A DNA stretch of 64,000 bases from Archangium_A sp035910535 (GTDB lineage: Bacteria; Myxococcota; Myxococcia; Myxococcales; Myxococcaceae). Location: the NCBI GenBank assembly GCA_035910535.1, contig JAMHXF010000098.1:1-64000 (forward strand). Reading direction: 5' to 3'. The position numbers and the translations under genes were made by a program. Numbering within the stretch: the stretch's first letter is position 1; every line of letters starts with the position of its first letter. The notes under the pieces are model-generated. The model was given only the letters and a program-made list of their open reading frames with translations. It did not search any database and was not told the origin of the DNA. Shown one piece after another: positions 41,768 through 52,809 of the stretch.

Positions 41768-42261
41768 TCAGCAAGAAGCGTCGGCGACGCAGGCGAGCCA
41801 CGGTGGTGCGTCTTGCAACTGCTCGAGTGGTTTGACGCGAAAGACGTCATCGGGGCTCAGCGCGGCGCAACACGGAACTTCTGCGTCTGGCTTGGGCGCG
41901 CAGCCGGGTTGATCAGCCAGACGACTCGGCACGAACTTCCACGTCTTCGAGGCGCCGCGCACCAGCAACCAGCAGAGGTTCACGTCATCGAAGTCGTAAA
42001 GAAGCGGTACCGACGCGCCAGTCTCGAGGCGGTAGGGCTCGTGCCGCGCGGAATCGGAATGATGAACTTCGCGCGAAAGAGCGGCGGCACACCAACCAAC
42101 GCAAAAGGAAAGCGCCCCACTGGAATCGCCTCGATGGGCTCCTGGGCCTCGTTGGTGATGCCAACACGCACCACGTACGGCGAGACCATCAACAGCACGG
42201 TCAGCGCCACCAACGCCCACGACGCCACCAGCGCGAGCACCACGACGCGGAGCGTCTTCAT
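41768..42261 (-). pseudogene. Small membrane protein gene with an internal frameshift
   Basis: The ATG at 42261 opens a frame with one membrane helix (VVVLALVASWALVALTVLLM), then an outer domain up to FRAKFIIPIPRG, where it runs into a stop at 41980. A one-base shift near 42050 continues it with YRLETGASVPLLYDFDDVNL and CWLLVRGASKTWKF to a stop at 41768, which reads like the same protein. So the gene is either disrupted by a single-base indel or affected by a sequencing error. The joined product would be about 164 residues with a conserved C-terminal Cys pair (PCCAALSP). Family unknown. Confidence 0.6.
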
Positions 42262-42270
42262 CTGAAGAGA

Positions 42271-44953
<2,683 letters not shown>

Positions 44954-44955
<2 letters not shown>

Positions 44956-44977
44956 CGATGCATGTAGATACGTCGAT
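44954..44977. promoter_or_regulatory. SahR-type operator at metH (B12 part)
   Basis: A 24-bp imperfect dyad beginning ATCGATGCATG and ending ACGTCGAT (ATCGA ... TCGAT arms, 18 of 24 positions symmetric). It differs at one base from 52719-52742. It covers the start codon of metH, so a bound dimer would block transcription start or initiation. Confidence 0.7.
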
Positions 44978-45019
44978 ACCAACTGTCTTTCAAGTCTCGG
45001 GCGAGGCGCTCGACGCCGG

Positions 45020-45331
45020 CTACCAGTACTTGGCCGGCGCCTTGCTCGTCGCGCCCACGGCCTTCAATTCATCGACATGCGCTTCCGCAGACCGCGCCTC
45101 GGCCATTGATTCATCGCGCGCCACGCGGTCACCGAGCACCTCGCGCTCGAGGTTCGCCGCTTCTTCCTCGAGCGACTTCACCTGCGCACGGGCAGCATCA
45201 ACCTCAGCGCGACGAACGACGACGGCTTCGAGCTGCGCGGCCTCTGCGACACGTCGCGCCTGCTGCAACTGCAACAGCTCCGCTTCAAGGCGCGTGACTT
45301 CATTGACGAGCGCTTCGTCTTCGACCGTCAT
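45020..45331 (-). CDS. Small coiled-coil protein
   Basis: A 103-residue soluble protein, nearly all alpha-helical with heptads (VNEVTRLEAELLQLQQARRV, AARAQVKSLEEEAANLERE). The ATG at 45331 overlaps the stop of the upstream coiled-coil gene (ATGA); an ATG 9 bp earlier is possible. It ends VGATSKAPAKYW. Its partner is presumably the membrane-tethered coiled-coil protein encoded just upstream. It is downstream-adjacent to metH but separated by the operator region. Function unknown. Confidence 0.6.
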   Translation of the reverse strand: MTVEDEALVNEVTRLEAELLQLQQARRVAEAAQLEAVVVRRAEVDAARAQVKSLEEEAANLEREVLGDRVARDESMAEARSAEAHVDELKAVGATSKAPAKYW

Positions 45332-45690
45332 CCCCCGCATCTCCCCGCAGCGAAAGAGAGCACACCAGCGAACGTCGCCAGCGCGATGACAATCTTCGCG
45401 ATGACCGGCTTCGCGGTCTGCTCAGGTGAAACCAGCTGCTCGCGTGACGCCACTTCGGTGCGCGCGAGCAACAGCCGCGCTTGTCCGTCACGTGTGTCGT
45501 TTTCAATTGCAGCGAGTTCGTCACGAAGCGCCGCCACGCGGACCTTCAACGCGTCACGCCGGGTGTCGAGTTGCGCGAGTTCATCGCTCAACGAGAGCAA
45601 CTCCGGCAGCGGTGGCACCGCGAGCTCACGTTCAACACGAACGCGATGCTGAAGCGCCTCGAGACGGGCACGCAAATCACGGCTGCTCAT
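45328..45690 (-). CDS. Coiled-coil protein with C-terminal membrane anchor
   Basis: A 120-residue protein. Residues 1-90 form a coiled coil (SSRDLRARLEALQHRVRVER, LAQLDTRRDALKVRVAALRD). A single hydrophobic segment near the C-terminus (IAKIVIALATFAGVLSFAAG) makes it a tail-anchored protein. It overlaps the following coiled-coil gene by 4 bp. The longer frame upstream of the chosen ATG at 45690 has no protein-like composition. Unknown role. Confidence 0.6.
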   Translation of the reverse strand: MSSRDLRARLEALQHRVRVERELAVPPLPELLSLSDELAQLDTRRDALKVRVAALRDELAAIENDTRDGQARLLLARTEVASREQLVSPEQTAKPVIAKIVIALATFAGVLSFAAGRCGG

Positions 45691-45907
45691 GAAGCCGAGC
45701 CGACCACGTGCAGCGACTGCTTGTCGACCGTTCCACGCTGCGTCTGCGCGACGAGGAGCGCGAGCGCGCTCCACTTGCTGGGAAGCGCAGTTGTGGCAGG
45801 AATCGACACCAACAGTCTTCCAAGGCTCCAGCAGCGAGGCCCGGTTTCTGGCAAGACACTCGACGAGCCTCATCATCGGCTCGACTTTTCACCCGGGGTG
45901 CCTGGTC

Positions 45908-47440
45908 GTGAATCACTGCGTGGCGTGCAATGCGGAGCTGACGGGCGAAGAGGTCGCGTGCCCTGCGTGTGGCGCCGAGGTTGTCATGGAGGCGACGCGC
46001 GCACGCGGCAGCGCCGACCTGAACACCGACGTCATCGACGGGAAGTGGGTCATCGAGAAGACGCTCGGGCAGGGCGGCATGGGCACCGTGTACCTCGCCA
46101 GAGACCTCGACCTCGGACGGCGCGTGGCCATCAAGATGATGTCGCGCGCCTTCGTCGACAACACTGAGCTGGTCGCGCGCTTCGAGCGCGAAGCCCGCAT
46201 GATGGCGCGCCTCGACCACCCGAACCTGGTGCCGGTGTACGCCGTCGGCCGCCGCGACAAGACGCCGTTCATCGTCATGAAGATGCTCGAGGGCAGGAGC
46301 CTCAGCGACTTCATCGCCAGCAAGCAGCACCTCTCGGGCACCGAGCTGCTCTCGGTCATCAAGCAGCTCTGCGAGGGCCTCGCCTTCGTGCACTCGCAGC
46401 GCGTGGTTCACCGCGACCTCAAGCCCGCCAACATCTTCCTCTCGAGCACCGGCCACGTGACGCTGCTCGACCTCGGCGTGGCGCGCGACGCCGACAACAA
46501 CATGACCCGCACCGGCATGTTGATGGGCACGCCCCGCTACATGGCCCCGGAGCAGATTCTGGGGAAGCACGCCGAGGCGAGCGCCGACCTCTACGCGTTG
46601 ACGCTGGTGGTCTTCGAGCTGGTCACCGGTCGCCAACCCTTCGAGGCCGACACCGACTTCGAGCTGATGCGCGCGCACGTCGACCTCCCGCCGCAAGACG
46701 CCGCCACGCTGGTCGCGCTCCCGCCGGGCGTCTCTGCCGTGCTGCAGCGCGGCCTCGCGAAGCAGCCCGCCGACCGCTTCGCCACCGCGCGTGACTTCTT
46801 CACGGCCTTCGAAGCGGCGTGGAACAGCGGGCCGCCGGTGCAGCGCTCCGCGAAGCCGCCGCTCGCGCCCGCGCGGGCGACGCCTGCGCCGCGCGACCCT
46901 ACGCCGTCACCACGCGGCGACGTCACCACCGTGGGCGAGGCCAGCGACGAGCAGCTCGCAGGGCTGCGTCGCTCGAAGGTGCCGCTCTTCGTGGCGCTCG
47001 GCGCGGTGGTGCTGGGAGGCCTCGCGCTCGCGGCGCTGCGCCCCTGGGCCCACGACGACGTGCCGCCAGCGCCGGTGCCGAAACCCATCGCCGTCGTCGA
47101 GCCGCCTCCGAAGGTCATCGAGAAGGCGCCCGAGCCGGTCGTCGAACCGGCGAAGCCCGAGCCCGTCGCGGTCGTGGTGGAGACGCCGAAGAAGGTCGCG
47201 CCGAAGGTCGAAGCGCCGCGCTCCGCCGAGGTGACGTTTCTGTGCAAGGTGAAGGGCGTGCCGGCGCCCGCGTTCGTCGACGTCGACGGGCTGCGGCTGC
47301 GCGCCACGCCGTTTCGTCACTCGCTGAGCGCCGGGCCACACACGGTGGTGTTTCACCGTGACGGCGCGCCGTCGGTCACGCGCAAGGTGAACGTGGTCGG
47401 CGGCGAGCCGCTGAAGGTCGTCGTGGAGATGACGCAATGA
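45908..47440 (+). CDS. Ser/Thr protein kinase with zinc-ribbon and PEGA-like domain
   Basis: A 510-residue kinase with a GTG start (NHCVACNAELTGEEVACPAC). Residues 4-20 are a zinc ribbon with two C-x2-C pairs. The kinase domain lies about 40-300: GQGGMGTVYLARDL, VAIKMM, VVHRDLKPANIFL, LLDLGVARD (DLG in place of DFG) and GTPRYMAPEQI. A Pro/Ala-rich linker leads to one membrane helix near 360 (VPLFVALGAVVLGGLALAAL), a Pro/Glu/Val linker, and a PEGA-like beta domain at the end (FVDVDGLRLRATPFRHSLSA). It is the first of three overlapping genes. Confidence 0.9.
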   Translation: MNHCVACNAELTGEEVACPACGAEVVMEATRARGSADLNTDVIDGKWVIEKTLGQGGMGTVYLARDLDLGRRVAIKMMSRAFVDNTELVARFEREARMMARLDHPNLVPVYAVGRRDKTPFIVMKMLEGRSLSDFIASKQHLSGTELLSVIKQLCEGLAFVHSQRVVHRDLKPANIFLSSTGHVTLLDLGVARDADNNMTRTGMLMGTPRYMAPEQILGKHAEASADLYALTLVVFELVTGRQPFEADTDFELMRAHVDLPPQDAATLVALPPGVSAVLQRGLAKQPADRFATARDFFTAFEAAWNSGPPVQRSAKPPLAPARATPAPRDPTPSPRGDVTTVGEASDEQLAGLRRSKVPLFVALGAVVLGGLALAALRPWAHDDVPPAPVPKPIAVVEPPPKVIEKAPEPVVEPAKPEPVAVVVETPKKVAPKVEAPRSAEVTFLCKVKGVPAPAFVDVDGLRLRATPFRHSLSAGPHTVVFHRDGAPSVTRKVNVVGGEPLKVVVEMTQ

Positions 47441-48411
47441 ATCGAGCGCTGGTGCTGGGTTGTGTTCTCGCGTGTTCCGCGTTCGCGCAGAAGGGCGACG
47501 CGGTCTCGGAGGTCGACACGCTCTACGGCGAAGGCGAATTCGAGCGAGCCATCAAGAAGGCCGACGTCGGCATCGCGCGTTCGAAGAGCGCGAATGAAGC
47601 GGCGCGGCTCCAGCTGGCGAAGGGGTTGTCGCTGCTGGCCATCGGCAAGGCTGACAAGGCGCGCGCGGCGTTCGTCGCGGGCCTGAAGAAAGACGCCACG
47701 GTGCGCCTGGAAGCAGCGCGCGTGAGCCCCGAGGCGCTGGAGCTGTTCACGCGCGCGCTCGCTGAGTTTCCTGCGACGGTCACCATCAGCGTCAGCAACG
47801 GCGGTGGCAGCGTGCGCGTCGACGGGCAGGCCATGGGGCCCGCGCCGCTCACCACGCAGGTGACGGCAGGCGCGCACGTCTTCGAAGTGACGGCGGGTGA
47901 CGGCCGCACCGCGCGCGTGGAAGAGACCATCGAAGCGGGGGCGCGCACGCCGGTGTTGTTGACGCTGCCAGCGCCGACGGTGGCGCCGCAGCAGGTGGCC
48001 GACGCGACGCCCGCGCCGCTCGTCGAGAGTGAACCTGAAGCGCCCGCGACGACGCCACCCGTCGACGTCATCAAGCCTGCGGCGAAGCGCAGCCTCGTGG
48101 GCCTCGTGCCACTCATCGGCGGCGCGCTCGTCACCGGCGCGGGCGTCTTCTCTTTCATTGGTGCGAGCACAACGCACAGGCAACTGACGGACCCCTTCAT
48201 CAACGTGCAGTTCAGCGACGGAGAGCGCATCGCCAATGACGGAAAAATTTACCAGGCGCTCGGTTGGGTGGGCACGACGGTGGGCGGCGTGGCGATGGCG
48301 ACCGGCATCGTGCTGCTCGCGCTGCCGCCGAGCGATGACTCGAAGCCCACCGTGAGCGCCTTCATGACGCCCGGCGGCGGCATGGTGTCTGTGCAGGGGA
48401 GGCTCCCGTGA
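47437..48411 (+). CDS. PEGA-domain membrane protein with helical repeats
   Basis: A 324-residue exported protein (signal NRALVLGCVLACSAFAQ). Residues 22-100 form TPR-like helices (YGEGEFERAIKKADVGIARS). A PEGA domain is at about 115-165 (VSNGGGSVRVDGQAMGPAPL). After a Pro/Ala linker two hydrophobic segments follow (GLVPLIGGALVTGAGVFSFI and WVGTTVGGVAMATGIVLLAL). It overlaps the kinase gene by 4 bp and is overlapped by the VWA gene in the same way, so the three products probably work together at the cell envelope. It may be the sensor or structural partner of the kinase. Confidence 0.8.
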   Translation: MNRALVLGCVLACSAFAQKGDAVSEVDTLYGEGEFERAIKKADVGIARSKSANEAARLQLAKGLSLLAIGKADKARAAFVAGLKKDATVRLEAARVSPEALELFTRALAEFPATVTISVSNGGGSVRVDGQAMGPAPLTTQVTAGAHVFEVTAGDGRTARVEETIEAGARTPVLLTLPAPTVAPQQVADATPAPLVESEPEAPATTPPVDVIKPAAKRSLVGLVPLIGGALVTGAGVFSFIGASTTHRQLTDPFINVQFSDGERIANDGKIYQALGWVGTTVGGVAMATGIVLLALPPSDDSKPTVSAFMTPGGGMVSVQGRLP

Positions 48412-50750
48412 AGCGCATTCTTGTCGTGGCGTGGTGTGCGTTGTCGTGCGCGTGCTTCAACTTCGATGACGACCTCCGGACTTGTTACGCCATCGGCCGG
48501 TGCGTCGACGCGGGCTCCGGCTTCGTCACGGGCGGAGGTGGTGGCTCGTTGCGGTGCTCCCCGACGGCGAGCGACAACATCACGCGCGACACCGACTGCG
48601 ACGGGCTCTCCGACGATGACGAGTACAACATCGTCTGGGTGGGAGGCCTCCGGACCGACCCGTGCACCGCCGACACCGACGGCGACGGGCTCCTCGACGG
48701 CCTCGAAGCAGGCGCGACCACCAGCGTCCGCGCAGACTGCAACTTCATCGGAGACGCAGACCCGACGACGGTCACCAACCCCATCGTCGCCGACACCGAC
48801 AGCGACGGGCTCTCCGATGGCGAGGAAGACACAAACAGAGACGGCAAGCGGTCTCCGCGCGAAGCAGACCCGCTGCTGTACGACACCGACTGCGACGGCC
48901 TGAATGACAAGGAGGAACGGTCGAGAGGAGACGGCTGCATCACCCGCCCCGACGACGCCGACAGCGACGGTGACGGGCTCCGTGACGGTCTCGAGCGCGG
49001 CCTGAACCTCGCCATCGACTCGCCACGCTGCGCGCACTCGACGCAACAGTTCGACCTCGACCCGTCGACGGTGACGAACCCGTGCAGCGCCGACACCGAC
49101 GGCGACGGACTCAACGATGGCCTCGAAGACGGCAACCGCAACGGCCGCGTCGACGCCAATGAGTTCAACCCGACGGCCGCCGACCCGAACGTCACAAACA
49201 AGTGCACCGTGGCCGACGCGGCCTTCGAGTGGCGCGACGAAGAGACGAACCTCAGCGGTTTCTTCCAGTACCCGCCCTCACAGCACACCGTCGTCTCGTT
49301 GAACGGCGTCACGCTGGGCAAGGCGATTGAATTCGAAACAGAGAGCACGTCGTACGCCATCGTGCTGCGTCAGCCGGTAATCACGCCCTCGCCCACGCTC
49401 GAGTCGGAGGAGGAGCGCTGGCGCAGTGAAATCGGCGGCGTCGTCGAGGTCATCGGCGTCGAACGGACGACCTGGCGTGGCGAGCCCGCACTGCTCGGGC
49501 GATACCGCGTGACCGGCGCGGGCGCGACGCCCAACGACGGCATCAACACGGCGCTGACGCAGGCCTTCGGCGCATCGGTGGTCGGCCGGCTCTCGTCGCC
49601 TGGCACGGAGGACGGCGGCAGCCCCTCGCTCCGCTTCGACGTGCTCTTCTCGCTCCAGACGCGCGTGCTCACGTCAATCGCGGTGACGCCAGACGTCTGG
49701 TACCTCGACGAGACCCGCAGGCAATACGCCGTGGCGACGTCCGTGGGCCGGGCGACAGACACCGTGCGCAAGTCGTGTCAGGTCTTCAACGCGGGGCCGC
49801 CACCGAGCGTCGACATGGTGTGGGTGGTCTATGAGTCAAGCAGCGCCGGGGCCGCGCAGACGGCGCTCATCGAGCTCCTCAACTCCAGCCTGACGACACA
49901 GGTCACCTCGAAGGTCGACGTCGCCTGGCGCTTCGGCTTTGCCACGCCCAGCGTGAACGTCGACGGCGGCAACCTCACGGCCTCGGGGTGGCTCGCAGAC
50001 CTGCCGTCGCTCACCGCAGCCATGAGGAGCGCCGACGGCGGCGTGCGCACCGGTGGGAGTGTTGAGCGCGGGCTGCTCGCCGCGCAGACCTTCAAGAGCA
50101 CCTTCCCCATGAGACCCGACGCGGACGTTCACGTGGTCTTCGCGACCGCCGCCGACGACGCGACGCCGGACCTGCTCCCCGCCGTCTTCAACGCCAACAT
50201 GGCGTCGAACGTGGCCTCTTTCACGGCGCACGGCTTCGTCTGCCCCGAGAACACGAACTGCGGCGCAGGCGCCATTCAGAGCACCGGCAGGTACCAGTCT
50301 GTAGTGCGCGACACCTCCGGCGTGCTCGCGTCGCTGAGCATCATCAAGAGCTCGACGGAGGTTCGCCCCACGGCCTACCTGCTTGAACAAATCGCGAAGC
50401 GCTCAGGGCACCGGCTGTCGCTCCCGCTCGCGCTGCCATTCACGAGCGCCTTCCCCACAAACCCCAGCGGGGTGTGCAACACCGCCTCGGTCTCCGCCCC
50501 CGACGGTTGCATCTACGATGAGCGCGAGCAGCGCCTCTCGCTCTCTGGCGACTGTCGCGCGAGCTCGGGCCAGGTGGTGGTGCGCTCCATGCTGCTCGAA
50601 GCGGCGGCGCCAGCAAGCACCTGTGAAGCCCGCTGCGCCACCACGCAGGTGTGCGTCACCGGCCAGTGCGTGTGCGGCAACAACTGCAGCAACGCGTGCC
50701 CGGCGTCGACGGTGTGCAACACCAGCACCTGCCGCTGCGAGGTTCGGTAG
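48408..50750 (+). CDS. CglD-like lipoprotein: thrombospondin-3 repeats and VWA domain
   Basis: A 780-residue lipoprotein with signal RILVVAWCALSCAC. Residues 55-260 contain seven or more calcium-binding thrombospondin type 3 units (DTDCDGLSDDDEY, DTDGDGLLDGLE, DTDSDGLSDGEE, DSDGDGLRDGLE). A VWA-like domain occupies about 465-660; its metal site DxSxS is degenerate (VDMVWVVYESSSAG). The end is Cys-rich (CEARCATTQVCVTGQCVCG). The layout resembles CglD, a surface lipoprotein of adventurous gliding motility in Myxococcus, but orthology is not certain. Third gene of the kinase/PEGA operon. Confidence 0.8.
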   Translation: MKRILVVAWCALSCACFNFDDDLRTCYAIGRCVDAGSGFVTGGGGGSLRCSPTASDNITRDTDCDGLSDDDEYNIVWVGGLRTDPCTADTDGDGLLDGLEAGATTSVRADCNFIGDADPTTVTNPIVADTDSDGLSDGEEDTNRDGKRSPREADPLLYDTDCDGLNDKEERSRGDGCITRPDDADSDGDGLRDGLERGLNLAIDSPRCAHSTQQFDLDPSTVTNPCSADTDGDGLNDGLEDGNRNGRVDANEFNPTAADPNVTNKCTVADAAFEWRDEETNLSGFFQYPPSQHTVVSLNGVTLGKAIEFETESTSYAIVLRQPVITPSPTLESEEERWRSEIGGVVEVIGVERTTWRGEPALLGRYRVTGAGATPNDGINTALTQAFGASVVGRLSSPGTEDGGSPSLRFDVLFSLQTRVLTSIAVTPDVWYLDETRRQYAVATSVGRATDTVRKSCQVFNAGPPPSVDMVWVVYESSSAGAAQTALIELLNSSLTTQVTSKVDVAWRFGFATPSVNVDGGNLTASGWLADLPSLTAAMRSADGGVRTGGSVERGLLAAQTFKSTFPMRPDADVHVVFATAADDATPDLLPAVFNANMASNVASFTAHGFVCPENTNCGAGAIQSTGRYQSVVRDTSGVLASLSIIKSSTEVRPTAYLLEQIAKRSGHRLSLPLALPFTSAFPTNPSGVCNTASVSAPDGCIYDEREQRLSLSGDCRASSGQVVVRSMLLEAAAPASTCEARCATTQVCVTGQCVCGNNCSNACPASTVCNTSTCRCEVR

Positions 50751-51800
50751 CTACACCGTCGGCGCGACGACCAGCGTCTCGAGGCCCGACAGGCGCATCG
50801 CGTGCGTGGGCGCGTTCGGCGTGCGCGGCGCGTGCTGCTTCATGGTGCGCGCGATGGCCGCGATGTGCTCCGGCGTCGAGCCACAGCACCCGCCGACGAG
50901 GTTGAGCCAACCCTCTTTCGCGAAGCCGCCCAGCACCGCGGCCATTTCGTCGGGCGTCTCGTCGTAGCCACCGAACGCGTTGGGCAGGCCGGCGTTCGGG
51001 TAGCAGCTGACGTAACACTCGGCTGTGCGCGCGAGCTCTTGAATGTACGGGCGCATGTCTTTGCCGCCGAGCGCGCAGTTGATGCCCACGCTGAACGGCT
51101 TCGCGTGACGAATCGAATCGTAGAACGCGGTGATGGTCTGCCCAGACAGCGTGCGCCCCGACGCGTCGGTGATGGTGACCGACACCAGCACCGGCACGCG
51201 GCGACCGAGCTCTTCGAAGACACCTTCGATGGCGAAGAGCGCGGCCTTGCTGTTGAGCGTGTCGAAGATGGTCTCGACGAGCAGCACGTCGACGCCGCCT
51301 TCGAGCAACGCGCGCACCTGCTCTTCATACGCGCTCGTCACCTGGCTCCACGTCACCGCGCGGAAGTCGGGGCGGTTCACGTCGGGCGACATCGACAGCG
51401 TGCGGTTGAGCGGGCCGATGGCGCCGGCGACGAAGCACTTGCGCCCCGGCGTGCGCGCCTCGGCGGCGGCGGCGGCGCGGCGGGCGCACTGCGCAGAAGC
51501 GACGTTCAAGTCGCGCACGACGCTCTCGAGCTCGTAGTCGGCCTGCGCGATGGAGGTGCTCGAGAAGGTGTTGGTCTCGACGAGGTCGGCGCCGGCGTCG
51601 AAGTAGCGCCCGTGAATGGCCTCGATGATGTCGGGCCGCGTGATGCTGAGCAGGTCGTTGTTGCCCTTGAGGTCTTTGCCGTGTGCAGCGAAGCGCTCGC
51701 CGCGAAAGTCTTTCTCTTCCAGCTCGTAGGTCTGAATGAGTGAACCCATGGCGCCATCGATGATGACGATGCGTTGCTTGAAGAGCTCTTCGAACGTCAT
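50751..51800 (-). CDS. metH: Homocysteine S-methyltransferase domain of split MetH
   Basis: A 349-residue protein equal to the N-terminal homocysteine-binding module of MetH. It has IVIIDGAMGSLIQTYELEEK, LVETNTFSSTSIAQADYELE, SVGINCALGGKDMRPYIQEL with the first zinc Cys, and the terminal zinc pair LVGGCCGSTPEHI. Together with the 894-residue protein at 42271-44955 it makes up a normal MetH length of about 1240. The two parts must interact in trans. It overlaps the upstream SahR-like gene by 4 bp (ATGA) and so is under its autoregulated promoter. Confidence 0.95.
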   Translation of the reverse strand: MTFEELFKQRIVIIDGAMGSLIQTYELEEKDFRGERFAAHGKDLKGNNDLLSITRPDIIEAIHGRYFDAGADLVETNTFSSTSIAQADYELESVVRDLNVASAQCARRAAAAAEARTPGRKCFVAGAIGPLNRTLSMSPDVNRPDFRAVTWSQVTSAYEEQVRALLEGGVDVLLVETIFDTLNSKAALFAIEGVFEELGRRVPVLVSVTITDASGRTLSGQTITAFYDSIRHAKPFSVGINCALGGKDMRPYIQELARTAECYVSCYPNAGLPNAFGGYDETPDEMAAVLGGFAKEGWLNLVGGCCGSTPEHIAAIARTMKQHAPRTPNAPTHAMRLSGLETLVVAPTV

Positions 51801-52720
51801 ACAGACCTCAGCTTTGCGAGTGATTTTCGGCCGCGCGTGCCGGTGAGAAGAAACGCCTTGAAGGGAGACGCCGAGTCGCGCGGGCCCGGGTGCACCGGCT
51901 GCGCGTCGACCCCCACGCGTTGCATCGCGGCCTGCACGACGCCCGGGTCGAAGCCCAGGTGCTGGTGACCCAGGCGTGACTTCACCCACGCCTCGTCGTG
52001 CGGCAACAGCTCGAGCACCACCATGCGGCCGCCGGGCTTGAGCAGCCGCGCGCCTTCAGCGAGCACCGCGTCGATGCTCCCGACGTGATGCAGGCTCTGC
52101 GAGATGACGACGAGGTCAGCGGTGGCAGCGGGCAGCGGGAGCTTCTCGAGGTCGGCGGCGAGGAACGTGATGTTGGTGAGGCCCTGACGCGCGGCTTCGC
52201 TCTTCGCCTTCACCAGCGCTGAGTCAGAGCGGTCGATGGCGGTGACGTGCCTGGCCCACCGCGCGAGCTCGACGGTGAGCGCTCCGGTGCCGCACCCGAA
52301 GTCGACGACCTCCAGCGGCGGCAGCAGCGACGACAACGCGGCGGCCCACAAGCGCCACGACTGGCCGGGCTCGAGCAGCTTTTCGTTGAGCGTCTGGACG
52401 TCTTCACGGCGGGCGAGCAGCTCGGTGAGGCGCGCCTTGTCGCCGTGCGCGTCGGGGGCGCCGCGGGCGAGGTTGATCAACGGCCAGAGCGACGACTTCT
52501 CGTCGATGCCCAGCGAGTAGTACGTGTAGCCGCCGTGGCGCTCTTCGCGAATGAGGTCGAGCGCCTTGAGCTTGGTGAGGTGGTGCGAGACTGAAGACTG
52601 CGCCACGCCTACGAGCGAGACGACCTCGGAGACGTTGAGACGCGCTTCACCCACCAGCCGCAGAATGCGCAGCCGCGTCGGGTCACCGAGTGCTCGAAAG
52701 GCCTCCGTCAGTTGCTCCAT
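51797..52720 (-). CDS. sahR: ArsR-family regulator fused to methyltransferase domain (SahR-like)
   Basis: A 307-residue protein. Residues 1-90 are an ArsR-type winged helix (FRALGDPTRLRILRLVGEAR, VGVAQSSVSHHLTKLKALDL). Residues 130-290 form a class I methyltransferase-like domain (PLEVVDFGCGTGALTVELAR, VTAIDRSDSALVKAKSEA, TADLVVISQSLHHVGSID). This fusion is the architecture of SahR, the S-adenosylhomocysteine-responsive repressor of methionine-cycle genes. It is coupled to the homocysteine-binding half of MetH, and its own start codon lies in an operator-like dyad. Confidence 0.88.
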   Translation of the reverse strand: MEQLTEAFRALGDPTRLRILRLVGEARLNVSEVVSLVGVAQSSVSHHLTKLKALDLIREERHGGYTYYSLGIDEKSSLWPLINLARGAPDAHGDKARLTELLARREDVQTLNEKLLEPGQSWRLWAAALSSLLPPLEVVDFGCGTGALTVELARWARHVTAIDRSDSALVKAKSEAARQGLTNITFLAADLEKLPLPAATADLVVISQSLHHVGSIDAVLAEGARLLKPGGRMVVLELLPHDEAWVKSRLGHQHLGFDPGVVQAAMQRVGVDAQPVHPGPRDSASPFKAFLLTGTRGRKSLAKLRSV

Positions 52721-52742
52721 CGATGCATGTAGATATGTCGAT
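52719..52742. promoter_or_regulatory. SahR-type operator at sahR-metH operon
   Basis: A 24-bp dyad differing at one base (T for C) from 44954-44977, starting ATCGATGCATG and ending ATGTCGAT. As at metH it overlaps the ATG, in the same register, implying autoregulation. Confidence 0.7.
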
Positions 52743-52809
52743 GCGGTCGACAGAGCAAGCCGGGTGGCAGTCACGAACCGGCGCCCGTGACGCATGTCTC
52801 AAGAGCCAC

